Shown here piece by piece: positions 33,421 to 39,706 of a stretch of DNA of 39,706 nucleotides; positions within the stretch are counted from its first letter, which is position 1; every line of letters begins with the position of its first letter. Origin of the DNA: a virus. The notes under the pieces were generated by a model, which was not told where the DNA came from, searched no databases, and saw only the letters and a list, made by a program, of their open reading frames with translations. Location of the stretch: IMG/VR virus record IMGVR_UViG_3300044613_004550, positions 1 to 39,706 of that record. One strand, given 5' to 3'. The translations under genes were made by a program, and so were the position numbers.

Positions 33421-33803
33421 AACCACCCGCCCAACTGGTCTACGAACTCTACACCGCGGACAGTCCGCGCACTTTTCAGCAGGACATACAATTGCACTTT
33501 CTGCATGGTTATGTCTTCTCCACCCCGGAAGAATTCCTCATGGGCCGTCCGGTCGAGAGCACCGCGGACCAGGACGATATCCGCAACCCTGCCGTGGTCT
33601 TCGACCGCGAAGATTGCGACTGCTGGTACATTTATGCCTATGCCACGCGAAACCCCACATTTGAAAATTGGGCGGGATTAGTCGAAAAAGTGTTGCGCTG
33701 GATGCCGTACGCGCTACCTCTCGCTGCATGGGAAAGGCGCAAGCATAACCGCATGTTGTTTTTTCCGATCAAGAGATTCCAACAAATCATTCAACGACCA
33801 TGA
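33390..33803 (+). CDS. Conserved-type head module protein of unknown function
   Basis: The 137-residue product (or 128 residues from ATG 33417, MKPPAQLVYELYT) has an acidic central segment (DREDCDCWYIYAYATRNP) and a basic helical C-terminus (AWERRKHNRMLFFPIKRFQQIIQR) that suggests DNA or membrane contact. Proteins of this kind between large terminase and portal occur in several podovirus genomes, but I do not recognise the family. The second start avoids overlapping the repeat region at 33358-33420. Copy 11 of the motif lies inside and the end overlaps the next start. Confidence 0.65.
   Translation: MSKFVTNLNMKPPAQLVYELYTADSPRTFQQDIQLHFLHGYVFSTPEEFLMGRPVESTADQDDIRNPAVVFDREDCDCWYIYAYATRNPTFENWAGLVEKVLRWMPYALPLAAWERRKHNRMLFFPIKRFQQIIQRP
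33675..33687 (+). promoter_or_regulatory. GGRTTAGTCGAAA motif, copy 11 (in-gene)
   Basis: Exact 13-mer inside the gene after the terminase, encoding G-L-V-E-K, 112 bases before the start of the proline-rich gene at 33800. Confidence 0.8.
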
Positions 33804-34189
33804 GATTTTACACTCGCTCACGCCTCGATCTGACGTGTCGCAATTACGGCGGCATGTTTGGCGGTGGCTCACGCCCCGCGCCGGCTCCCATGCAGATCCC
33901 TGCACCAGCACCTGTTCCTCCGCCCCCACCGCCACCCCCGCCACCGCCGATGCCGAAGATGCCTGCCATGCCGGCCCCGGCTCCGCTTCCTCCTCCTCCT
34001 CCTCCGCCACCGGCTCCTGCTCCTCCTCCGCCGCCGGCCAGCGGTCCCAACCGCGTCGAGGCCGCCGAGGCACAGACCAGCAACCGCATGCAGCAGCAGA
34101 AACGCCAAGGCCAAGCCAAGACGCTTCTCGCCGGCGAAACCGGAGGCTACTTCAATCCGGCCACCGGACCGCGCTCGCTGCTTGGTTAA
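33800..34189 (+). CDS. Proline-rich head protein preceding portal
   Basis: The 129-residue product has a very long Pro/Ala tract (about residues 25-78, many PPPPPP runs). A conserved-looking C-terminus follows (RQGQAKTLLAGETGGYFNP), similar to the basic tail of small proteins placed before the portal in podoviruses. The ATGA overlap at 33800 supports that start; the internal ATG at 33854 (MFGGGSRP) is an alternative. Function unknown; perhaps a disordered packaging or head-completion factor. Confidence 0.6.
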   Translation: MRFYTRSRLDLTCRNYGGMFGGGSRPAPAPMQIPAPAPVPPPPPPPPPPPMPKMPAMPAPAPLPPPPPPPPAPAPPPPPASGPNRVEAAEAQTSNRMQQQKRQGQAKTLLAGETGGYFNPATGPRSLLG

Positions 34190-34202
34190 GGGTTAGTCGA
34201 AA
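34190..34202 (+). promoter_or_regulatory. GGRTTAGTCGAAA motif, copy 12
   Basis: Exact 13-mer in the 16-base gap before the portal gene, starting one base after the preceding stop codon and ending three bases before the ATG at 34206, as with copy 6. Confidence 0.85.
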
Positions 34203-34205
34203 GAC

Positions 34206-35906
34206 ATGGAACAAAAGGCTGACCTTGTCCGGCTGGGGGAGTATGTGCTCACCCGCCACCAGGACCTGCTGTCCAACCGCAAGGTGTGGGACACCATGTG
34301 GCAGGACATCGCGGACTTTTGTTTGCCCCGCAAGGCGGAGATCGTCAACAAGAAGGAATACCCGGACACGTCACGCAATGACGTGCTCTTCGATTCCACG
34401 GCGATTTACGCCAACGCGGTGCTGGCCAATGGCCAACTCTCTTACATGTCGCCGGCGGACAGCCGGTGGTTTGTTTACGAGCCACCCGCGGCCATCAAAG
34501 ACAACGACAAGGCGAAGACGTGGTTCCAGCAGTGCTCCGAGATTGTCCAGCTGAACCTGGCCAACTCCAACTTCTACTCCGAGGTCCATGAACTCTATTT
34601 TGACGATGGCACGTTTGGCACTTACGCGATGTTTTGCGAACCTGGCCGCCGTCATCCGGTCACCTTCACCACCTTCCCCTGTGGCAGCTTCTGCATCTCG
34701 GAAGATGACGAGGGCCTGGTGGATACGATCTTCCGCGAACTGAAGATGACCTGCTTGCAGGCCGCGGACAAATTCGGGGAGGAGAACCTCTCGGAGAAGA
34801 TGCGGAAGCAGGTCGAGGAATACCGCAAGACCGGCAAGGGCGGCAACACGCTGCACGATTTTGTCCATGCCATCTATCCGCGCCGGCACAAAGACCGCGC
34901 TCCGGGCAAGGCAGACGGCGAGAACAAGCCGATTGCCAGCGTCTACGTGGACAAGTCGAGCAAGCACGTGGTGCGCTCGAGCGGATTTGACGAGCAGCCC
35001 TTCTTTGCCGGTCGCCACCTCAAGTGGGGCGATTCGGCCTACGGCTGGTCCCCCGGTTGGATTGCCATGCCCGAGGCAAGGCAGCTGAACTTCTTGGTCA
35101 AGCAGATGGATGCGCTGGCCGAGATCAAAGCCTTTCCCAGAATTTTGATTCCGAGCACGCATGAGAACGAAGTGGATCTCCGCTCCGGTGGATTCACCTA
35201 CTTCGATCCTCTCAATCCCAACGCGCTGCCCAAGGAATGGCTGACCCAAGGGGAGTACCAGATCGGACTCGAGCGCGAGAAGCGCAAGGAAGCCTCGATC
35301 CAGCGGGCGTTCCACGTGGATCTCTTCCAGATGTTCGCCATGCTCGACCAGAAGCAGATGACGGCCCGCGAAGTGGCCGAACGCGCCTCGGAAAAGCTGG
35401 TGCAATTCAGCCCGACCTTTGCCCGCAAAACGACCGAACTCTTCAACCCGTTGCTCCGCCGCGTCTTCAATCTCCACCTGCGCCAGGGCCTCTTCCCGCC
35501 GCCGCCCCCGGACGTGATCGTGCAGAACGAAATGACCGGCATCCCCGAGATCCCCGAGCCGGAAGTGACCTACACGTCCCGCGTGGCCTTGGCCATCAAG
35601 AGCCTGCACAACCTGGCCTTCATGCGGACCATGGAGCGTCTGGCCCCGATCATCCCGCTCAAGCCCGAGATCCTCGACAACTATGACATGGACGCCGTGT
35701 CCCGCGACCTCGGTCGCAATGACGGGGTGCCGGCGGATTGGATCTTGGACACCGACAAACGCGACCAAATGCGCGAGGAGCGGGCCGCGCAAATGCAGGC
35801 CATGCAGGAGCAGCAGCAAATGATGGCCCAGGCGGACATGGCAGCCAAGGCCGGCTCGATCAAGAGTGACAGCATGGTAGGCCAAGCCATCCAGCAATCT
35901 CTATGA
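34206..35906 (+). CDS. Portal (head-tail connector) protein
   Basis: The 566-residue product is a T7 gp8-type portal: the N-terminal helical VWDTMWQDIADFCLPR, the conserved YxxPxxxRWF region (YMSPADSRWFVY), the E-E-Y crown-type centre, MTAREVAERASEKLVQFSP and a long C-terminal Q/M/A-rich helix (AQMQAMQEQQQMMAQADMAAK). It forms the dodecameric DNA-entry ring. It is coupled to the Bbp19-like gene by ATGA overlap. Copy 12 of the motif lies three bases before the start and no Shine-Dalgarno is visible. Confidence 0.92.
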   Translation: MEQKADLVRLGEYVLTRHQDLLSNRKVWDTMWQDIADFCLPRKAEIVNKKEYPDTSRNDVLFDSTAIYANAVLANGQLSYMSPADSRWFVYEPPAAIKDNDKAKTWFQQCSEIVQLNLANSNFYSEVHELYFDDGTFGTYAMFCEPGRRHPVTFTTFPCGSFCISEDDEGLVDTIFRELKMTCLQAADKFGEENLSEKMRKQVEEYRKTGKGGNTLHDFVHAIYPRRHKDRAPGKADGENKPIASVYVDKSSKHVVRSSGFDEQPFFAGRHLKWGDSAYGWSPGWIAMPEARQLNFLVKQMDALAEIKAFPRILIPSTHENEVDLRSGGFTYFDPLNPNALPKEWLTQGEYQIGLEREKRKEASIQRAFHVDLFQMFAMLDQKQMTAREVAERASEKLVQFSPTFARKTTELFNPLLRRVFNLHLRQGLFPPPPPDVIVQNEMTGIPEIPEPEVTYTSRVALAIKSLHNLAFMRTMERLAPIIPLKPEILDNYDMDAVSRDLGRNDGVPADWILDTDKRDQMREERAAQMQAMQEQQQMMAQADMAAKAGSIKSDSMVGQAIQQSL

Positions 35907-36193
35907 CAAGTGACGCCACGCTCGAGGCCCAGAAGAAGGGCCAGCAAATCACCAACGCTTTTCACCGCGTCTTCTCGAGCGAGGACGGGCAACTCATTTT
36001 GGAGCACCTCCGCTCCTACTTCCGCGTGGACCGGCCCGCCTTCCAGCGTTCCATGCACAATGCCTATGACCCCTTGGCCGCGGCCCTCCGCGATGGCCAA
36101 CGCGAGGTGCTTCTTTTCATCCAACACAAGCTCTCCGAGCCAATGGTGGGGGATGCCGACTTTGACCAACCGAAGACCAAGATCGTGCGCTAA
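35903..36193 (+). CDS. Bbp19-like head protein
   Basis: The 96-residue product matches the Bbp19-type phage domain (named after Bordetella phage BPP-1). It has an N-terminal FHRVFSSEDGQLILEHLRSYF region and the following FQRSMHNAYDPLAAALRDGQREVLLFIQ. The usual position between portal and scaffold supports this. Its function is unknown; it may be a structural head protein. It starts by ATGA overlap with the portal. Its stop lies one base before the tRNA gene. Confidence 0.8.
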   Translation: MTSDATLEAQKKGQQITNAFHRVFSSEDGQLILEHLRSYFRVDRPAFQRSMHNAYDPLAAALRDGQREVLLFIQHKLSEPMVGDADFDQPKTKIVR

Positions 36194-36194
36194 T

Positions 36195-36266
36195 CGCAGG
36201 GTGGAGAAGAAGTATCTCGTTAGGTCCATAACCTAAAGATCGCCGGTGCAAGTCCGGCCCCTGCAA
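36195..36266 (+). tRNA. Initiator tRNA (tRNA-fMet type, anticodon CAT)
   Basis: The 72-base sequence folds as a complete tRNA: acceptor CGCAGGG / CCCTGCA with the C1-A72 mismatch of bacterial initiators; D stem GAGA/TCTC with A11-T24; anticodon stem TTAGG/CCTAA and loop TCCATAA (CAT at 36227-36229); T arm GCCGG TGCAAGT CCGGC. Its ends are close to Escherichia coli tRNA-fMet. Deviations: position 33 is C rather than U, position 55 is G, the D loop is short and lacks the usual GG, and only two of the three initiator G-C pairs occur in the anticodon stem. No CCA is encoded (A73 then GC). It lies one base after the Bbp19-like stop and five bases before a motif copy. Confidence 0.9.
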
Positions 36267-36271
36267 GCGCG

Positions 36272-36284
36272 GGATTAGTCGAAA
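36272..36284 (+). promoter_or_regulatory. GGRTTAGTCGAAA motif, copy 13
   Basis: Exact 13-mer between the tRNA end (36266) and the scaffold start (36297), 12 bases before the ATG. Confidence 0.85.
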
Positions 36285-36296
36285 ACCAACCAATCT

Positions 36297-37133
36297 ATGG
36301 ACACATCCACAGCACCCGCCGGGGACGCCGCCATCACGCCGGCGTCCGAAACCGCACCCGTCACCAGCCTGCTCGAGGCCACCCCGTCTTCCGAGCCATC
36401 CGCTCCCGCGGCACCCGCGGAAAAGCCGGAATGGCTCCCCGACAACTTCTGGCGCGAAGGCCAAGCCGATTACCAAGCCCTCGCCAAGAGCTACCGCGGC
36501 ATGCAGGAGATCCTGGGCCGCAAGAGCCAATCGGTTCTGGTGCCTAACGAGAAGAGCAAGCCCGAGGAAATCGCGGAATTCCGCAAGGCCCTGGGCGTGC
36601 CGGAAAGCCCAGACGATTACTTGAAGAGCCTCAAGCCCGAGGCCCTGCCCGAGGGCGTGCAGTTTGACGAAGGCATGGCCAAGGCCGCGGCCCAGCTGGC
36701 CCACAAGCACAACATCCCACCGGCGGCCATGAAGGAACTGGCCGCCCTGCAAATCGGGCAAGTGCAAGCCATGGCGCAAGCCAGCGAGCAAATGGTCATC
36801 CAACAGCTGCAAGCCGGCAAAGAGCAGCTGCAAAGCGAATACGGCGACAAGTTTGGCGAGAAGCTCGACTTGGCCAAGCGGGCCGCCATCACCGCGGGCA
36901 TCGATCCGACCGCCCGAGGCTTTGCTGATCCGGCCATGGTCAAGCTGGCCGTCTGGGCCGCGGAACAAATCGCGGAAGACAAGCTGGTCAGCGCCAACGC
37001 CAGCCCCATGCAAGTGGGCAAGGATCGCGCTCTGGACATCATCGCCAACCCGGAGAACCCGCTCCACCGCCGTTACCAGGAAGGTGACGAAGACGTGGTC
37101 CGCCAAGTCCGCTCCTACCTCTCACAACGATGA
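36297..37133 (+). CDS. Scaffolding / capsid assembly protein
   Basis: The 278-residue product has an Ala/Pro/Glu-rich disordered N-terminus, the EWLPDNFWREGQADYQALAKSYRGMQ segment common to podovirus scaffolds, a helical, Gln/Ala-rich middle, and the C-terminal helix with LHRRYQEGDEDVVRQVRSYL. It would guide procapsid assembly and then leave. It follows the tRNA and motif and overlaps the metallophosphoesterase start (ATGA at 37130). No Shine-Dalgarno is apparent upstream. Confidence 0.82.
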   Translation: MDTSTAPAGDAAITPASETAPVTSLLEATPSSEPSAPAAPAEKPEWLPDNFWREGQADYQALAKSYRGMQEILGRKSQSVLVPNEKSKPEEIAEFRKALGVPESPDDYLKSLKPEALPEGVQFDEGMAKAAAQLAHKHNIPPAAMKELAALQIGQVQAMAQASEQMVIQQLQAGKEQLQSEYGDKFGEKLDLAKRAAITAGIDPTARGFADPAMVKLAVWAAEQIAEDKLVSANASPMQVGKDRALDIIANPENPLHRRYQEGDEDVVRQVRSYLSQR

Positions 37134-37924
37134 AACCCCAACTCTTGGTGGTGGTCAGCGACCTGCACTGTGGCAGCACGGTGGGCCTGCTCGCGCCGGA
37201 TGTGGAAACGCATTACGGCAACACGGTGGGCTTTGGTTCCAACTACCACCAAGAGTGGCTGTGGGACAAATGGCAGGAGGGCATGCGGCGGGTCTTCGAC
37301 TTGGCCGGCGATGATCCCTACGTGCTCTTGTGCAATGGCGATGCGACCGAGGGCATCCATCACAGGTCCCCCGAAGTGGTGGCCACCTTGATCGAAGACC
37401 ATTGCCGGATGGCCGCCGCGGCCTTGAAAGGCTACGCGGAAAAGGCGGCCAAGATTCTGATCACCCGAGGGACCGAGTGCCACACGCACAACGTCGAGGA
37501 CTACCTGGCCAACCTTCTCGGGGCCGGCGAGGCCCGCGACCATTGGCTCTTCACCATCAACGGCACGCTCTGCAACGCGACCCATCACATGCCGGCCACC
37601 AGCCGAGCCTATCTGGAGGCCAGCGCCATGAGCATCAACTTGGGCAATGCCCGCCTCAACTGCATCCGGTCCGGGCATCCCGTGCCGAGTGTTTACCTCC
37701 GCGCCCATCGCCATTGCGGCGGCTGGTATACGGACGGGGCCGGCATGCTCGCCGTGACCGGAGGATGGCAATTCCTCACCCGCCACGGGAAGAAGGTGGT
37801 GCCGGACGCCATTCCGCGTCCCAGCGTCATCGTGCTCGATTGGCGTGGCCTGGAGGAGGGGACCCTGCCTCACGTCCACAACTTCACCTTCAACCCGCCG
37901 CCGCCGGTTGTTACCCACCTATGA
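37130..37924 (+). CDS. Calcineurin-like metallophosphoesterase
   Basis: The 264-residue product has the metallophosphoesterase metal-binding blocks: D11-x-H13 (SDLHCGS), NGD (D71), RGTECH (about 113-118), THH (152-153) and AHRH (H193, H195). It would hydrolyse phosphoesters with two metal ions. The substrate cannot be told. Its place between scaffold and capsid, coupled by ATGA to both neighbours, is unusual for an enzyme and suggests a role in capsid maturation, nucleotide signalling or defence evasion. No signal peptide. Confidence 0.85.
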   Translation: MKPQLLVVVSDLHCGSTVGLLAPDVETHYGNTVGFGSNYHQEWLWDKWQEGMRRVFDLAGDDPYVLLCNGDATEGIHHRSPEVVATLIEDHCRMAAAALKGYAEKAAKILITRGTECHTHNVEDYLANLLGAGEARDHWLFTINGTLCNATHHMPATSRAYLEASAMSINLGNARLNCIRSGHPVPSVYLRAHRHCGGWYTDGAGMLAVTGGWQFLTRHGKKVVPDAIPRPSVIVLDWRGLEEGTLPHVHNFTFNPPPPVVTHL

Positions 37925-38172
37925 CCGCGGAAATGATCAACGCCGCCGCGTGGAAAGCGGCCATCACCGTGCAGCGTCCCGCGGACCACGTGCCCGCCGG
38001 ATGGCACACCGTGCCCGAGATTGCCGAGGCCCTGGGCAAATCGGTGGACGGCATGCGGATGAGTCTGAACAAGGCGGTGAAAGCCGGACGCATTGAACGC
38101 AAGGACTTCTACATCCCCACGCCCAAGCGCGGGGTCTATTCGGTCCCGCACTACCGCCAGAAAATGGAGTAA
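37921..38172 (+). CDS. Small winged-helix-like protein
   Basis: The 83-residue product (ATG 37921, overlapping the preceding stop) has a segment VPAGWHTVPEIAEALGKSVDGMRMSLNKAVKAGRIERKDFYIP that looks like a helix-turn-helix followed by a wing. It may bind DNA or act as a regulator of capsid-region transcription. Family not recognised. It is a candidate for recognising the 13-bp motif. Confidence 0.6.
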   Translation: MTAEMINAAAWKAAITVQRPADHVPAGWHTVPEIAEALGKSVDGMRMSLNKAVKAGRIERKDFYIPTPKRGVYSVPHYRQKME

Positions 38173-38176
38173 CGCC

Positions 38177-38488
38177 ATGGCCGCCCGTGTCCCCACCATG
38201 CGCTTCAAATACGATGGGTCTTGGTGGCGCGTGAAGATCATGCGTCCGCCGGCCCGCGAGTGCCTGGAGGGCATGGCCGACTACGAAACCCGCACGGTCT
38301 ACCTCGATCCCCGCGCCGTGGCCGCCAATGGCCTCGGCATCATCGTCCATGAGATTGCCCACGTGGTCCTGCCCCACGTGGCCGAGGAACCCATCCTCGA
38401 ACTGGAACGCATCTGCTCCGCGGTGGCCAAGTTTACCGGAAAGCAGTGCCAGGGCCAAATCACCATCGGCCACCACAAGCCGGCATGA
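38177..38488 (+). CDS. Zinc-metallopeptidase-like protein with HEIAH motif
   Basis: The 103-residue product (start ATG 38177) has the HExxH zinc motif IVHEIAHVVLP and, about 15 residues further, EPILELERICSAV with glutamates that could be the third ligand, as in short gluzincin-like proteins such as the SprT-like or ImmA-type families. Small phage proteins of this type may be maturation proteases. Its place between the metallophosphoesterase and the capsid gene fits a capsid protease role, but that is inference. The end overlaps the next start by ATGA. Confidence 0.65.
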   Translation: MAARVPTMRFKYDGSWWRVKIMRPPARECLEGMADYETRTVYLDPRAVAANGLGIIVHEIAHVVLPHVAEEPILELERICSAVAKFTGKQCQGQITIGHHKPA

Positions 38489-38640
38489 CCACCGTCCCGC
38501 TACTTATCTGCACGGCCTGTTATATTGCCACCTCGGTGGGATTCTACAAACAGGGCCAGATCGGAATGTCCATCGCCTTCGCCGGATACAGCCTCGGGAA
38601 TATAGGCTTCCTCTACATTTGCGTTTTCGGCTCAAAATAG
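38485..38640 (+). CDS. Small membrane protein (51 residues)
   Basis: The 51-residue product has two hydrophobic segments (LLICTACYIATSVGFYK and SIAFAGYSLGNIGFLYICVF). It starts by ATGA overlap with the zinc-peptidase-like gene. It is a possible membrane-associated accessory protein; function unknown. Confidence 0.55.
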   Translation: MTTVPLLICTACYIATSVGFYKQGQIGMSIAFAGYSLGNIGFLYICVFGSK

Positions 38641-38669
38641 AAATTTCTTTTTGACCGCGTTGGGGCGCG

Positions 38670-38682
38670 GGATTAGTCGAAA
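38670..38682 (+). promoter_or_regulatory. GGRTTAGTCGAAA motif, copy 14
   Basis: Exact 13-mer, the first of two in the capsid leader, 163 bases before the capsid start. Confidence 0.85.
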
Positions 38683-38815
38683 GGTAGTACGAGAGCAGAC
38701 AACTCCTTGGTGAGCCTGCCCGCGGCAAACCCAACAGGCCGGGACCTGCACTGTGCAGACAATCCGGTAGGCCGAGGGACAGAAAACCAAAAACCCGACC
38801 GACACCGCCAACGCG
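38683..38815 (+). promoter_or_regulatory. Noncoding spacer between two motif copies with a 13-bp palindrome
   Basis: This spacer holds no convincing open frame. A perfect CTGCAC-T-GTGCAG palindrome lies at 38746-38758. With the two flanking 13-mers it forms the most elaborate leader in the genome, upstream of the most highly expressed gene. It could be a promoter/operator or a structured RNA leader. Confidence 0.5.
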
Positions 38816-38828
38816 GGGTTAGTCGAAA
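38816..38828 (+). promoter_or_regulatory. GGRTTAGTCGAAA motif, copy 15
   Basis: Exact 13-mer, the second in the capsid leader, 17 bases before the capsid ATG. A separate Shine-Dalgarno (AGGAG at 38834-38838) follows it. Confidence 0.85.
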
Positions 38829-38845
38829 ACCAAAGGAGAAACATT

Positions 38846-39706
38846 ATGTCTGCTATCACCCAGATCCCCGAGTTTTTCACGACCGAGTTTTCCGCCAACT
38901 GGAATCACCTCGTTCAGCAAAAACTCTCCAAGCTCCGCGAATTCGTGGTCATCGACCGCGTTCAAGGAAAAGAGAAAAAGTACAACCAGATGGCCAGCGT
39001 CAACATGACGCAGATCACTGCGCGTGCTCAAACCACCAACATCACCGACACGGCGATGGCCCAACGCTGGCTTCGCCCCCTGCAATACGAGAAGGCTGAC
39101 CTCCTCGATGAGTGGGATGCCGAACTGCTGGGCGAAGTTTCGCTCCCGCAGAGCGAGTTGGTGACCAACCACGCCATGGCCTTTGCCCGCAAGTGCGACG
39201 AGATCATCCTCGCCGCCGCTGTCGGCACGGCCTCCACCGGAGCCACCGGAACGACCAACACGGTCCTTCCCGCCGGCCAAAAGATCGCCCACGACTTTGT
39301 CGAGAGCGGCACCGCGGCCACCAGTGGTTTGACCATCGCCAAACTGCGCCAAGCCAAGTTTATCTTGGATGACGCGGACGTGGACGAGGATGACCCGCGT
39401 ATCATCGCGGTCAGTCCCCGCCAATTGCAGGACCTGCTCCGCACCACCGAAGTGACCTCCGCCGACTACAATACGGTGAAGGCTCTGGTGGCCGGTCAGC
39501 TGGACACCTTCATGGGCTTCAAGTTCCGCGTGGTCAACAAGGCGTTCTTCACCTTGGCCAGCAGCCGCCGCGAAGTGGTTGCCTACGTCAAGAGTGGACT
39601 CCGCATGACCGATGCCGGACGCCGTGTCCACGTGGACATCCGCCCCGACCGCAGTCACTCGCTGCAAATCCGCACCACCGCTTCCATCGGCGCAACCCGC
39701 ATGGAA
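38846..39706 (+). CDS. Major capsid protein (3' end beyond the window)
   Basis: The frame is open for 287 codons to the window end with no stop, so only the N-terminal and central parts are seen. The sequence has the layout of the Phage_capsid_2-type podovirus capsid: an N-terminal FSANWNHLVQQKLSKLREFV segment, the RWLRPLQYEKADLLDEWDAEL region, HAMAFARKCDEIILAAAV and the C-terminal part with VAYVKSGLRMTDAGRR and IRTTASIGATRM. A clear Shine-Dalgarno (AGGAG, 8 bases upstream) contrasts with most other genes and suits a highly expressed gene. The probable terminator of this gene is at 11-47 if the genome is circular or permuted. Confidence 0.88.
   Translation, partial: MSAITQIPEFFTTEFSANWNHLVQQKLSKLREFVVIDRVQGKEKKYNQMASVNMTQITARAQTTNITDTAMAQRWLRPLQYEKADLLDEWDAELLGEVSLPQSELVTNHAMAFARKCDEIILAAAVGTASTGATGTTNTVLPAGQKIAHDFVESGTAATSGLTIAKLRQAKFILDDADVDEDDPRIIAVSPRQLQDLLRTTEVTSADYNTVKALVAGQLDTFMGFKFRVVNKAFFTLASSRREVVAYVKSGLRMTDAGRRVHVDIRPDRSHSLQIRTTASIGATRME

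Noticed and set aside
33835-34554. Alternative 239-codon frame over the proline-rich and portal genes
   Set aside because: It is a high-GC shadow frame rich in Arg/Ser/Thr, overlapping the secure portal gene.
38687-38697. Eleven bases resembling the 23S rRNA sarcin-ricin loop
   Set aside because: Only TAGTACGAGAG matches; the pairing partner bases differ, so a chance match is likely.
3659-38828. 13-bp motif as a ribosome binding site or as a -10 element
   Set aside because: Inverted copies abut forward genes and no constant -35-like element or spacing is found; the capsid has its own Shine-Dalgarno after the motif.

Overview
The window is almost a whole genome of a temperate, short-tailed (podovirus-type) bacteriophage. 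A terminase, T7 gp8-type portal, Bbp19-like protein, scaffold and capsid module is joined to a T7-like tail and ejection module (tubular proteins A and B, internal virion proteins, a giant 3058-residue ejected protein). There are also lysis genes, a tyrosine integrase and an attP carrying the 3' part of a host tRNA-Tyr gene. No RNA polymerase, DNA polymerase or helicase is present, so it is not an autographivirus and must depend on host replication and transcription. The host cannot be named. The DNA is GC-rich, start-stop overlaps are pervasive, and Shine-Dalgarno sequences are clear at only some genes.

Layout: 11-47 terminator of the capsid operon; 48-16520 tail tube, nozzle and internal/ejected virion proteins; 16568-22500 tailspike, a secreted protein, a glycine-rich tail protein and small accessory genes; 22524-23642 holin-like proteins and an M15-type endolysin; 23660-23758 a tRNA-like structure; 23826-24974 integrase on the minus strand; 24982-25156 attP; 25195-26377 small early genes, including two divergent ribbon-helix-helix (RHH) proteins that form a possible switch; 26457-31089 recombination and replication genes (RecT, RecE, RusA, replication-like protein) with many small overlapping genes; 31101-33358 SSB-like protein and terminase; 33390-36193 head completion and portal; 36195-36266 a phage-encoded initiator tRNA (tRNA-fMet type); 36297-39706 scaffold, metallophosphoesterase, two small proteins, a membrane peptide and the major capsid gene, which is cut by the window end. 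Because the capsid runs off the right edge and its probable terminator is at the left edge, the map is probably a circular or permuted genome opened inside or just after the capsid gene.

The most unusual signal is a 13-bp asymmetric motif, GGRTTAGTCGAAA. I find 12 exact copies, two with the full TTAGTCGAAA core and one 9/10 core match, where chance would give far fewer than one. Eight or nine sit at gaps in front of start codons, in either orientation, at junctions not translationally coupled by ATGA/GTGA overlaps. Six lie inside genes, where the five forward copies all use the same reading frame and place a TTA leucine codon. The pattern resembles the stoperators of mycobacteriophage L5 and the start-associated sequences of cluster K mycobacteriophages, but the sequence is different. 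The two RHH proteins are the only evident small DNA-binding candidates in the control region.

Other points of interest are the initiator tRNA, a giant polyvalent protein with an ADP-ribosyltransferase-like domain and a complete cytosine-5 methyltransferase separated by repeated TF(A/S)I junctions, an SSB-like mini-protein ending in DDDIPF, and a metallophosphoesterase plus an HEIAH zinc-protease-like protein between scaffold and capsid.
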